Of a stretch of 64,000 nt of DNA, positions 1 to 8,042 are shown piece after piece. A model generated the notes under the pieces. It saw nothing but the letters and a program-made list of their open reading frames with translations. It ran no database searches and was not told the origin of the DNA. Location: NCBI RefSeq assembly GCF_003668565.1, contig NZ_RCWJ01000002.1, forward strand, positions 434,001 through 498,000, in the 5' to 3' direction. Origin of the DNA: Mycetocola zhadangensis. GTDB taxonomy: Bacteria; Actinomycetota; Actinomycetes; Actinomycetales; Microbacteriaceae. Made by a program: the position numbers and the translations under genes. Numbering within the stretch: position 1 is the stretch's first letter; the number at the start of each line of letters is the position of its first letter.

Positions 1-215
1 TTCTGGCTCCGGGGCGATTCTCGAACAATGCTCAGGTAACCATCCGAGGTGTCCCAGTTACGGCATGTGACCGTGCTGCAGCAGTGGTGCTTGCGGGCGG
101 CAGAGGGGTCACCCGGCGGCGAAAACCGCCCGCGCCCTGAGTCCGAGTGACACTTCGTGCGGGTGCGGCGGCAACCCACCCACAACAACTGTCACTCGAA
201 GCCCGGCGATCCGAG
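1..215. other. window edge, no gene assigned
   Basis: I see no convincing coding region here. The stretch lies downstream of the siderophore ATPase gene, which ends at 216. A loose 8-bp inverted repeat (GAGTGACA near 145, TGTCACTC near 192) flanks about 40 bases, but it is too open to call a terminator. Confidence 0.4.
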
Positions 216-974
216 CTACCGGTAGTAGTACCCGATCCGCTCGCCGTCCACCTCGCGCACGTCGATCGGCAGATCGTAGATCGAGCCGAGCACCTCCGAC
301 TGCATCACCGCGTCGGACGGGCCGTGCAGCACAACCCTGCCGTCGCGCATAGCGACGATTTCGTCAGAGTACACCGACGCGAAGTTGATGTCGTGCATCA
401 CGAGCACGATCCGCTTGCCGGTGTCGTCTGCCGCCGCGCGCAGCAGCTTCATGATCTCCACCGCATGGCGCAGGTCGAGGTTGTTGAGCGGCTCGTCGAG
501 CAGGACGTAGTCGGTGTCCTGCGCGAGCACCATGGCAATGAAGGCGCGCTGCCGCTGCCCACCGGACAGCTCGTCCAGGAAGCGATCCGCGAACGGCTCC
601 AGGTCGAGGTAACCGATGGCACGAGCTATCGCGTCGCGGTCAACCGTGGTCAGCCGGCCCTTCGAATACGGGTACCGCCCGAACGACACCAGGTCCTGCA
701 CGGTGAGCCGCGCGGCCAGGTGATTGTCCTGACGAAGCACGGCCACCTTGGTGGCCAGCACCGAGCCCGGCGTCGACTTCACGTCGAGCCCGTCGATCGT
801 GATGGTTCCGCCGTCGAGCGGCATCAGCCGCGCCACCATCGACAGCAGCGTCGACTTGCCCGCTCCGTTCGGGCCGATGATCGACGTCACTCCGCAGCCA
901 CCAAGCTCGAGCGACACGTCGTCGACGACCGCCTGCCTGCCGTATCGTTTCGTCACTTGCGAGATCGAGATCAT
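216..974 (-). CDS. siderophore ABC transporter ATPase (YclP-like)
   Basis: Cytoplasmic ATPase that powers import of an iron-siderophore complex through the two permeases encoded just upstream. The 252-residue protein has a Walker A GPNGAGKST at residues 34-42, the signature LSGGQRQR near 136, Walker B plus catalytic Glu in LLDEPLNNLD, and the switch His in VMHDINFAS. Length and sequence follow the FecE/YclP class closely; the nearest characterised relative I can recall is B. subtilis YclP of the petrobactin system. The ATG overlaps the stop of the preceding permease by four bases (ATGA), so it is translationally coupled and last in a four-gene operon. The exact siderophore is inference. Confidence 0.93.
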   Translation of the reverse strand: MISISQVTKRYGRQAVVDDVSLELGGCGVTSIIGPNGAGKSTLLSMVARLMPLDGGTITIDGLDVKSTPGSVLATKVAVLRQDNHLAARLTVQDLVSFGRYPYSKGRLTTVDRDAIARAIGYLDLEPFADRFLDELSGGQRQRAFIAMVLAQDTDYVLLDEPLNNLDLRHAVEIMKLLRAAADDTGKRIVLVMHDINFASVYSDEIVAMRDGRVVLHGPSDAVMQSEVLGSIYDLPIDVREVDGERIGYYYR

Positions 975-1972
975 CGCGCCCCTCTTTTCAACAGCAGAAC
1001 AATGAACAGGATGCCGCCGGCAAACTCGATCACGACGCTCAACGCGGTATCCAACGCGAAGACGTGCTCAAGAATGAACTGCCCGCCGACGAGGCAAATC
1101 ACGCCAAGCAGCACCGTGGCAGGCAGCACAAGCAGGTGCCGCGACGAACCGAGCAGCGCATAGGCCAGGTTCGACACGATGAGTCCGAAGAACGTGATCG
1201 GGCCGACCAGCGCTGTCGACACCGACACGAGCACGGCGATGAGCACAAGCATGAGCGTCACGACACGTCGGTGGTTCACGCCAAGCCCGATCGCGTGGCT
1301 TTCGCCGAGCCCGATCACGTCGAACACCCGCAGCATCCGCATCCCGACGAGCGAGACGACGAGGATCGCGATCGCCGACAGCAGCATGAGCTCTTCGTCG
1401 ACGGCGTTGAAACTGGCGAAGGAAGCATCCGTGAGCACCGCGAATGACGCTGGGTCAAGCATCCGTTGCATCATTGATGACAGGCTGCGGAACAGTGTTC
1501 CGAACACGATGCCGACGAGGACGAGCAGGTAGATGCTGCGTTTGGCACCGGCGAAGATCCAGCGGAAGAGCAGCGTCGAGAACGCCACCATCACTGCCAC
1601 TTCGACCACCCATTTGACCTGTTCGTCTGCGGTGGCCAGCGCGCTGGCGCCGAACACGAAGACCACAAGGGTCTGGATCAGCAGGTAGAGCGAGTCGAAG
1701 CCCATGATCGACGGCGTGAGGATTCGGTTGTCTGTGATCGTTTGGAACAGCACGGTCGACACCCCGATCGCGAACGCGACGAGCACCATGGCGTAAACCT
1801 TGCGCGCACGGAACGGGACGGCGAAGTCCCAGCTGCCCACGATTCCGACGGTAAGGAAGACGAGAACGGATGCCACGGCCACGACAGCAAGGATCGCCAG
1901 TCGAACGCCGGGGCGACGGGTGTAGGCGAGGATCGAGTCCGGCCGGGTCAGGGTGAGGGTGTCAGTGGGCAC
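971..1972 (-). CDS. siderophore ABC transporter permease (FecCD family, second subunit)
   Basis: Inner-membrane permease of the FecCD/BtuC family, 333 residues, with about nine or ten hydrophobic segments starting near residue 27. The family passes ferric siderophores through a homo- or heterodimeric channel driven by the ATPase. It starts at a GTG that overlaps the end of the first permease by 11 bases and itself overlaps the ATPase start, giving a tightly coupled cistron order. The conserved C-terminal GPITFFGLIVSN stretch, which in this family contacts the ATPase, is present. It corresponds in position and sequence style to YclO; substrate not proven. Confidence 0.92.
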   Translation of the reverse strand: MPTDTLTLTRPDSILAYTRRPGVRLAILAVVAVASVLVFLTVGIVGSWDFAVPFRARKVYAMVLVAFAIGVSTVLFQTITDNRILTPSIMGFDSLYLLIQTLVVFVFGASALATADEQVKWVVEVAVMVAFSTLLFRWIFAGAKRSIYLLVLVGIVFGTLFRSLSSMMQRMLDPASFAVLTDASFASFNAVDEELMLLSAIAILVVSLVGMRMLRVFDVIGLGESHAIGLGVNHRRVVTLMLVLIAVLVSVSTALVGPITFFGLIVSNLAYALLGSSRHLLVLPATVLLGVICLVGGQFILEHVFALDTALSVVIEFAGGILFIVLLLKRGAR

Positions 1973-2963
1973 GCGCAGGTCTCCTCAGCAACAGGTAGAG
2001 GAACAGCATCGAGCCGATCACGCCGACGACGATGCCGAGGGGGATCTCGTAGGGGAAGCGGAGCACCCGGCCGATAATGTCGCAGATCAGCACGAAACCG
2101 GCGCCGAGGATGGCGACCCAGGGGATCGAGCGGCGTACGTTGTCGCCCATCGCGATGCTCACAATGTTGGGCACGATCAGGCCGAGGAACGGGATGACGC
2201 CGGCGGTCACAACGACGATCGCTGTCACGACGGAGACGATCGCGAGGCCGAGCGCGAGCACCCGGCCGTAGTGCAGGCCGAGGTTGGTGGTGAACTCCTG
2301 GCCGAGGCCGACAACGGTGAACCGGTCGGCGGCGATCCACGCGATCACCGTCATGGCGAGCGCGATCCAGAGCAGTTCGTAGCGACCGCGGAGGATGCCG
2401 GAGAAGTCGCCGGTCATCCAGGTGCCGAGGGTCTGCAGCAGGTCGAGGCGGTACGCGAAGAAGGTGGTGACGGCTCCGATGACCCCGCCGAGCATGATGC
2501 CGACGAGCGGGACGAGCACGATCGAGCGCACCGGGATGCGGCGCAGGATAAGGAGGAACAGTCCGGTGCCGGCGAGCGCGAAGATCGCGGCGACGACCAT
2601 TTTGCCGAACAGTGGCAGTGTCGGCGCGAAGATTGTGACGACGAGCAGGCCAAGGGCGGCGGACTCGGCTGTGCCTGTGGTCGACGGTTCGACGAACTTG
2701 TTGCGCACGAGCATCTGCATGATCAGGCCGACGATCGACATGGCCACACCGGTGAGTACGAGTGCGAGGGTGCGGGGGAGCCGGCTCACCACGAGGAGCT
2801 GCGCGGCCTTGCCGTTCGGGCCGCCCTCGAGGAGGCTCATCGGAGATACATCGCTGACGCCGATGAACGTGCTCAGCACGGCAAGCAGGATGACGAGGAT
2901 CCCGGCTCCGGTCAGCAGGAGTGCGGGGTGGCGGTGTCGCTTGTTTTTCGGTTTGCGGTGCAC
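1962..2963 (-). CDS. siderophore ABC transporter permease (FecCD family, first subunit)
   Basis: First FecCD-type permease, about 333 residues from the GTG at 2961-2963. A longer open frame runs back to 3125, but that part lies inside the binding-protein gene and reads as low-complexity Arg-rich sequence, so it was trimmed. The chosen GTG has GGAGGG seven bases upstream; the protein then begins with a basic stretch (KPKNKRHRHP) and its first membrane helix. The VIPFLGLIVPNI motif of the ATPase-contact loop is near residue 265. Unusually, both the ribosome binding site and the start codon lie in the 3' arm of a perfect 16-bp hairpin (2961-2997), so translation may be restricted relative to the binding protein. 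Confidence 0.9.
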   Translation of the reverse strand: MHRKPKNKRHRHPALLLTGAGILVILLAVLSTFIGVSDVSPMSLLEGGPNGKAAQLLVVSRLPRTLALVLTGVAMSIVGLIMQMLVRNKFVEPSTTGTAESAALGLLVVTIFAPTLPLFGKMVVAAIFALAGTGLFLLILRRIPVRSIVLVPLVGIMLGGVIGAVTTFFAYRLDLLQTLGTWMTGDFSGILRGRYELLWIALAMTVIAWIAADRFTVVGLGQEFTTNLGLHYGRVLALGLAIVSVVTAIVVVTAGVIPFLGLIVPNIVSIAMGDNVRRSIPWVAILGAGFVLICDIIGRVLRFPYEIPLGIVVGVIGSMLFLYLLLRRPARAH

Positions 2964-2997
2964 CGAAGCGCCCTCCGGCGAGGAGGGCGCTTCGGTG
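2961..2997 (-). promoter_or_regulatory. 16-bp perfect hairpin covering RBS and GTG of the first permease
   Basis: Arms 2961-2976 and 2982-2997 are exact reverse complements around a five-base loop. In the mRNA the 3' arm carries GGAGGG and ends with the GTG start codon. It starts 16 bases after the binding-protein stop. No T-tract follows, so a classical terminator is less likely than translational attenuation or transcript stabilisation; this would give more binding protein than permease. The structure is seen directly; the role is inferred. Confidence 0.75.
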
Positions 2998-3013
2998 TGA
3001 GTCAGAGCGGAAA

Positions 3014-3967
3014 TTAGCCGAGGCCGTCCGTGATCTGGTCGACCATCTGGTTCACAGCGCCGATGCCGCTCATGACGACATAGAACGGAACGCTGTCGAG
3101 GTAGAGCACCTGGTCGTTCTGCCATGCGGTTGTTCCGGCGATGACCTCGTTGTCGAGGACCTGCTGGGCGGTCGAACCGCTCTCACCGATGGCCGCGTCG
3201 CGGTCGATGACGAGCAGCCAGTCCGGGTTGGTTTCGAGGATAAACTCGGCCGACACAGGGTCACCGTGTGTCGCTGCTTCGACGTCGTCGATGGCAGGGG
3301 TGAGGTCGAGTTCGTCGTGCAGCCAGGCGAACCGTGAGCCTGTGCCGTATGCGGTGATCTCACCGGCGTTGGTCATCACGATCAGCCCGGTTCCGGCATC
3401 CGCTGCCAGTTCCTTCGCGTCGTCGATCTTGCCGTCGATTTCCTCGAGGGCCTCGGCAGCCTCGTCTTCCTTTTCGAAGATTCCGGCGAGGGTCTCGACG
3501 TTGGTGCGGAAGCTCGGCAGGTAGTCCTCCCAGTCGAGGGTGAGGTCGATGGTCGGAGCGATCTTGCTGAGCTCCTCGTACGCCGCGGCCGAGCGGTTGG
3601 CGACGATGATGAGGTCGGGCTCCGCGGCGTTCACTGCCTCGTAGTCCGGTTCGAACAGCGTGCCGGCGTTGAGGTATTCCTCGCCGGCGTACTCGCTCAG
3701 GTACTCGGGCACGTTCTGCTGTGGCAGGCCGGCGACCTTCACGCCGAGCGCGTCGAGGGTGTCGAGCGACGCCATGTCGAAGGTGATGACCTTCTCCGGG
3801 TTCACCGGAACCTCGGTGGTTCCCTGCACGTGCTTCACGTCGATCTCGGTGGCTGCGGCCTTTTTCGGTGCCGATTCGGCCGGGGTCGAGGCGCAACCGG
3901 AGACGGCGAGGGCGCTGGCGAGCGCGAGTGCGCCGAGCGAGAGGGCGCGAGTGCGGGCAGGGGTCAT
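3014..3967 (-). CDS. siderophore-binding lipoprotein (YclQ-like)
   Basis: Extracellular lipid-anchored substrate-binding protein, 317 residues, that captures the ferric siderophore. A signal peptide ends in the lipobox VSGC with Cys25. The mature part is a PBP2-type TroA/FhuD-like fold: the start FDMASLDTLDALG near residue 65 and EPDLIIVANR near 115 match the YclQ/FpuA/CeuE group that binds petrobactin-like or other catecholate siderophores. It is the first gene of the operon and its start lies 71 bases from an iron box shared with the divergent reductase. Many Asp/Glu residues give an acidic mature protein. Specificity for petrobactin is an inference from resemblance. Confidence 0.92.
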   Translation of the reverse strand: MTPARTRALSLGALALASALAVSGCASTPAESAPKKAAATEIDVKHVQGTTEVPVNPEKVITFDMASLDTLDALGVKVAGLPQQNVPEYLSEYAGEEYLNAGTLFEPDYEAVNAAEPDLIIVANRSAAAYEELSKIAPTIDLTLDWEDYLPSFRTNVETLAGIFEKEDEAAEALEEIDGKIDDAKELAADAGTGLIVMTNAGEITAYGTGSRFAWLHDELDLTPAIDDVEAATHGDPVSAEFILETNPDWLLVIDRDAAIGESGSTAQQVLDNEVIAGTTAWQNDQVLYLDSVPFYVVMSGIGAVNQMVDQITDGLG

Positions 3968-4037
3968 CGGAATTCTCCAGTTCTGGGAGGGAATGGCCGA
4001 AGTGGCCGGTGCGCGAACTCCCGGAAAAGGAGGCGGC

Positions 4038-4056
4038 GAAGGTTAGGCTAACCTAA
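4038..4056. promoter_or_regulatory. DtxR/IdeR-type iron box
   Basis: The 19-bp stretch matches the actinobacterial iron-repressor consensus TTAGGTTAGGCTAACCTAA at 17 of 19 positions (only the first two bases differ). It sits in the 120-bp gap between the divergent binding-protein and SIP genes, so one site can repress both under iron-replete conditions. The match is direct; the regulator itself is not in the window. Confidence 0.88.
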
Positions 4057-4087
4057 GAGTAATCAGTTTGTCGAACTCCGGAGTTTC

Positions 4088-4864
4088 ATGCCATTCACGC
4101 TCGCCCGTTCCCCGAGGGAGCTTGTCTTCCGTTCCGCCGCACTCACCCGCCGCGACTGGCTGACCCCGAACTACGCCAGGCTCCGCTTCGAGGGCGACGA
4201 CCTCCGGGGCTTCGACTCTCTCGGCTCGGACGACCACATCCGTGTCTTCTTCCGTGAGCCTGGCGCTGAACCGACGTTGGACCCCGCCGTGCTCCGGTCG
4301 GGTGTCAGCCGCGAGCACACGCCGTTTGCGTGGGACGCGGACGCAGGCATCCTGGATCTCGAGTTCGTGATTCACGGCGACTCCGGTGTGGCCGGTCCGT
4401 GGGCGGCGACGGCTCCGATCGGCTCAACGGTCGGCGTCGGTGGCCCGCGCGGGTCACTTGTGCTGCACGGTGACCCCGACAGCTGGTTCCTCGCCGGTGA
4501 CGAGACAGCCCTGCCCGCCATCAAACGTTTCGTTTCCCAGATGCGAGCGGATGCCATCGGTTCTGTTTTCGTTGAAGTTCCGGATGCTGCCTTCGAGCAA
4601 AATCTGGACGCCCCGGCTGGTATTCGTGTGCGCTGGGTTCACCGCGGCCAGGATTCGGAGAGCACGGCTCTCGGTGCGGCGCTCGACAGCCTCAGCGGGA
4701 ACGATCGCCCGGTCGGGGAGGTATTCGCTTTCATCGCAGCGGAGCAGTCGATCGTTCGACAGGGTCGTGCCCTGCTCTTCGACCGGTGGAACCTCGACCC
4801 GGCGATTGCGATCGTCAAGGGCTACTGGAAGCGTGGCGAAGCGGAGTACCACGCGCCGCACTGA
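4088..4864 (+). CDS. siderophore-interacting protein (FAD-dependent ferric-siderophore reductase)
   Basis: Cytoplasmic flavoprotein of the SIP/ViuB family, 258 residues, expected to reduce Fe(III) in the imported siderophore with NAD(P)H and release Fe(II). The N-terminal FAD domain contains LTPNYARLRFEGDDL near residue 25 and GDSGVAGPWAATAPIG near 97; the C-terminal NAD(P)H domain has WFLAGDETALPAI near 137 and ends with KGYWKRGEAEYH. The usual flavin-binding RxYTxR segment reads REHTPF here, a deviation to note. It is divergent from the importer across one iron box, which fits iron-controlled co-expression of uptake and release. Confidence 0.9.
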   Translation: MPFTLARSPRELVFRSAALTRRDWLTPNYARLRFEGDDLRGFDSLGSDDHIRVFFREPGAEPTLDPAVLRSGVSREHTPFAWDADAGILDLEFVIHGDSGVAGPWAATAPIGSTVGVGGPRGSLVLHGDPDSWFLAGDETALPAIKRFVSQMRADAIGSVFVEVPDAAFEQNLDAPAGIRVRWVHRGQDSESTALGAALDSLSGNDRPVGEVFAFIAAEQSIVRQGRALLFDRWNLDPAIAIVKGYWKRGEAEYHAPH

Positions 4865-5027
4865 TTGCCGCGCAGATCCCGCTCCAGTCTTATAAGTTTC
4901 CTTCGGGAAAATTGAGGTCGGCCTGCGAAATTTAAGGAATTCCCCCCCCGCGACCCTCCGGATCGGCTACAAGACGCCGCACAAATCCGGAGCATGTGAC
5001 GCGAGATTTTCCTTGAGACGGAGCAGT

Positions 5028-7220
5028 GTGAAAACCAAAGTATGGGCAACGGTGTTGGCCATTTTGACGATGTTACTGGTGCCGACTGCAGCATATGCGC
5101 AGCCGGTTGCCGACATCGGCGAACTGACAGCCTTCGACGGGAACGCCCCCAAAATCTTCATCGCCCAGGCGCCTGAGGGTGCATCAACAACCCAGTTCTA
5201 TGAAGTCATTCAGAACAACTCGGGTGGATCGACCTTTGAGCCAGCGTTCAGCGTCGACAGCCTGCGTGTCAACGCGATTGCGTTCAACCCGGACGACCGG
5301 TTCGTCTACGCATATGTGCAGAGGTCGACGGATGTTTCGACCCCCGCCGGCTCGGTCGTCGCGATCGGACAGAACGGCGACTACGCACGCATCGGCACAA
5401 GCACCTTCCTGAGTGCGGAGGGAACCACCCTCCTCAACGCCGGTGACATCGACAACGACGGCATTTACTACCTGCACCGGAGCGACACAGCGAGCCGCAG
5501 CGTCACCATCGAGCGGGTTGACATCGCCACCGGTTCGTCACTCGGGCGCACCGACCTCACCGCAAGCGGAACAACCGGTGCTCCCGACTTCGTCTGGGAG
5601 TCCGGGTACCTGATCGGACTTGGTTCCGATGGGCGGTTCGTCCGGTTCGATCCAGCCACATCCTCGATCGACTACTTCCCGGCCCCCGACTCCATGCCGC
5701 TCGGCGTGTACGGCGGCGTGTGGAAGTACGGCAGCGGCAATATCGGACTGTCATTCAACGGCGGTGGCATCTACCGGGTGAAAGTCGACAACATCGCGAC
5801 CACCCCCACCTTCACGCTGATCAACCGAATCGACGGTCCCGGTTCGTTCAACAACGACGCAACGTCGATCCCGGCGCCCCCCGTCGACCTCGGCATCGTG
5901 AAGACCGCCGCGTTCGTCGACGCCAGCCAGAACCAGATCGCCTACACCGTCACCGTGACAAACAACGGCCCTGGCGTTTCGACCGGGCACTCGTTCTCCG
6001 ACCCGATTGGCGCCGACTTCAGCGGGTTCACCGCGTCGGACCCTGCATGCACCATCGATGCCCGCGTCCTCACCTGCTCCTCGGGTCCGCTCCAGGTCGG
6101 CGAGACGCGCACCTATGAATTCGTGGGCAATCTCCTGACGGCTGAGGCAGGTCGCTGCTACGTCAACGTTGCGAGTGTTGCCGGTAACGAACTGGACGCG
6201 AACCCCGCGAACAACGTCAGCGCCGCCCAACTGTGCATCGACCCCGATGTCCGGGTGTCGAAGTCAGTTGATCCGGCATCCGGAACGACGGTGACCGAGG
6301 GGCAGGAACTCGAGTACACCCTGGTCTTCGAGAACACCGGAGTGTCTGACGCGCCGGTCACCTACGACGACGTCCTCACCGATGTCCTCGATGACTCCTT
6401 CGTGGTTTCGGCGCCAGTGGCGTCGAGCAGCGTGCTCACTGCTTCGTCCATCGAGAACGGACGCTTCACGGTGAACGGCACGCTGGCCGCAGGCCAGACC
6501 GTCACGGTCAGCTACACGGTAGAGGTGAACGGCGACGGTGAGCGCGGCAACGACCAGCTTGACAACTTCGTGGTTCCGGCTGGGGCAACCCCTCCAGCCA
6601 CCTGCCTCGACACCGATGCACTGTGCACCTCGAACCCGGTTTCCAGCCTGTCCGTGACCAAGTCGTCTGACCCGGCCTCAGGAACCGCTGTCGCCGATGG
6701 GAAAACGGTGAACTACACGCTCACGTTCACCCACTCGTCCGCCAGCGCGAACGCTGATGCGGTGTCGCTCGATTACACGGACTCACTCGGCAGTGTTCTC
6801 GACGATGCTGACCTCACCACTGAACCGATGGCATCCGCTTCGGAAATCACAGTGGTTCGTTCAGGTGATGTGATCCGCATCACCGGGGATATTCCGGTCG
6901 GGACATCCTTCACAGTGACGTATGCCGTGACCGTGAAGAACTATGCGGAGCAGGGCGATCACCTCCTCGCCAACTTCGTCACGGGAACGGGTGACGCCCC
7001 GCCGTCGGAGTGTGTCACCGAAAACACACTGTGCACTGAGCACCCCACCACGGCGCCTGCGGCCGCAGCGCCCGCCGCTGCCGAGGTCACTAACGCGGAG
7101 AACCGCAGCGGACTGCCCTCGACGGGCGCTGGTGTTGCTGGAGGAATCGCGGCAGTGATTCTTCTCCTCAGCGCCGGACTCACTCTGGTTCTCGCACGCC
7201 GCAGGGCGAGCGCGGTCTAA
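5028..7220 (+). CDS. LPxTG-type cell-wall surface protein with DUF11 repeats
   Basis: Secreted, wall-anchored protein of about 730 residues. A signal peptide ending around AYA precedes an N-terminal part of about 260 residues that resembles the beta-propeller-like domains fused to DUF11 proteins, followed by three DUF11/isopeptide-type beta domains (YTVTVTNNGPG, YTLVFENTGVS and YTLTFTHSS begin each). The C-terminus has LPSTGA, a hydrophobic helix and RRRASAV, a sortase sorting signal. GTG 5028, with GGAG four bases upstream, is preferred over the in-frame TTG at 5013, which lacks a clear ribosome site. No sortase is adjacent, so a housekeeping sortase is assumed. Ligand or function unknown. 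Confidence 0.85.
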   Translation: MKTKVWATVLAILTMLLVPTAAYAQPVADIGELTAFDGNAPKIFIAQAPEGASTTQFYEVIQNNSGGSTFEPAFSVDSLRVNAIAFNPDDRFVYAYVQRSTDVSTPAGSVVAIGQNGDYARIGTSTFLSAEGTTLLNAGDIDNDGIYYLHRSDTASRSVTIERVDIATGSSLGRTDLTASGTTGAPDFVWESGYLIGLGSDGRFVRFDPATSSIDYFPAPDSMPLGVYGGVWKYGSGNIGLSFNGGGIYRVKVDNIATTPTFTLINRIDGPGSFNNDATSIPAPPVDLGIVKTAAFVDASQNQIAYTVTVTNNGPGVSTGHSFSDPIGADFSGFTASDPACTIDARVLTCSSGPLQVGETRTYEFVGNLLTAEAGRCYVNVASVAGNELDANPANNVSAAQLCIDPDVRVSKSVDPASGTTVTEGQELEYTLVFENTGVSDAPVTYDDVLTDVLDDSFVVSAPVASSSVLTASSIENGRFTVNGTLAAGQTVTVSYTVEVNGDGERGNDQLDNFVVPAGATPPATCLDTDALCTSNPVSSLSVTKSSDPASGTAVADGKTVNYTLTFTHSSASANADAVSLDYTDSLGSVLDDADLTTEPMASASEITVVRSGDVIRITGDIPVGTSFTVTYAVTVKNYAEQGDHLLANFVTGTGDAPPSECVTENTLCTEHPTTAPAAAAPAAAEVTNAENRSGLPSTGAGVAGGIAAVILLLSAGLTLVLARRRASAV

Positions 7221-7230
7221 CACCCTGAGA

Positions 7231-7270
7231 CACTGAAGCTCCCCACGGCGTGCTGTGGGGAGCTTCAGTG
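7231..7270. terminator. bidirectional hairpin terminator
   Basis: A 16-bp perfect stem (7231-7246 with 7255-7270) around an 8-base loop lies between the convergent ends of the surface-protein gene and kdpE. There is no long T-tract, as is common in high-GC actinobacteria. Confidence 0.8.
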
Positions 7271-7289
7271 CGTGTGGAGCACGCGTTGT

Positions 7290-8042
7290 TCACGCCGACT
7301 CAGGCTCAGTTTCTGCCTGGTTCGGGACCGCTTGAGGGGATGTCTTCGCTTCGTCGGTTTCCAATTCGAATCGATACCCCATGCCCGACTCGGTGAGGAT
7401 GTAACGCGGGTGGGAGGGATCAGGCTCCAGCTTCTTTCGGAGTTGCGCGATGTAGAGCCGGAGGTAGCCGGTGTCCGTGATGTGCGCTGAGCCCCAGATG
7501 TCGCTGAGCAGGCTCTGCCGAGTGACAAGTTTGCCGGCGTTGCGCACAAGCACGTCAAGCACTTCCCACTCGGTGGGCGTGAGCCTCACGCGTTCGGTAT
7601 TGCCCTGGGTCGTGCGGGTGATGCTCCTGGCCGCGAGGTCGATTGTCAGGTCGCCGATCCGGGTGACCGGTGGTGCTTCGGCGCTGGGCACCCGGCGCGT
7701 CAGGGCACGGATGCGCGCGAGGAGCTCGTCGATGGAGAACGGTTTGGTGACGTAATCGTCCGCGCCCGCATCGAGGGCTTCGACCTTATCCGCTGCCCCG
7801 GTTCGCCCCGAGACCACGAGGATCGGCGCTTGTGTCCATCCTCGGAGCCCCTGAATCACATCGATTCCGTCGAGCTCTGGCATGCCGAGGTCGAGCATGA
7901 AGATGTCCGGGTGATGTTTGATCGCCGCGTTGATGGCTTCGGCGCCATTGGCCGCGGTGATGACTTCGTAGCCGCGCGCGCTCAATGTGACGCGAAGGGC
8001 ACGGAGAATCTGGGTGTCATCGTCGGCGATAAGTATCTTCAT
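7290..8042 (-). CDS. kdpE: Kdp response regulator KdpE
   Basis: OmpR/PhoB-class response regulator, 250 residues. The receiver domain has the acidic pocket IADDD at 5-9, phospho-acceptor Asp51 in MLDLGMPELDG and the conserved Lys in VTKPFSIDELLARI. A winged-helix domain follows (TPTEWEVLDVLVRNAGKLVTR to the LRKKLEPD recognition region). It ends in a short non-conserved tail rich in Glu and Ala. The ATG overlaps the kdpD stop by four bases, so kinase and regulator are co-translated at the end of the kdp operon. Expected to activate kdpFABC on phosphorylation by KdpD under K+ limitation or osmotic stress. Confidence 0.95.
   Translation of the reverse strand: MKILIADDDTQILRALRVTLSARGYEVITAANGAEAINAAIKHHPDIFMLDLGMPELDGIDVIQGLRGWTQAPILVVSGRTGAADKVEALDAGADDYVTKPFSIDELLARIRALTRRVPSAEAPPVTRIGDLTIDLAARSITRTTQGNTERVRLTPTEWEVLDVLVRNAGKLVTRQSLLSDIWGSAHITDTGYLRLYIAQLRKKLEPDPSHPRYILTESGMGYRFELETDEAKTSPQAVPNQAETEPESA

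Noticed and set aside
1953-3017. Plus-strand open frame opposite the permease genes (354 codons)
   Set aside because: His/Asp/Arg-rich shadow of a real FecCD gene on the other strand, without ribosome site or domain.
4942-4950. Run of C bases upstream of the surface-protein gene as phase-variation tract
   Set aside because: It lies about 80 bases before the start, not in coding sequence or at an evident promoter spacer; no support.
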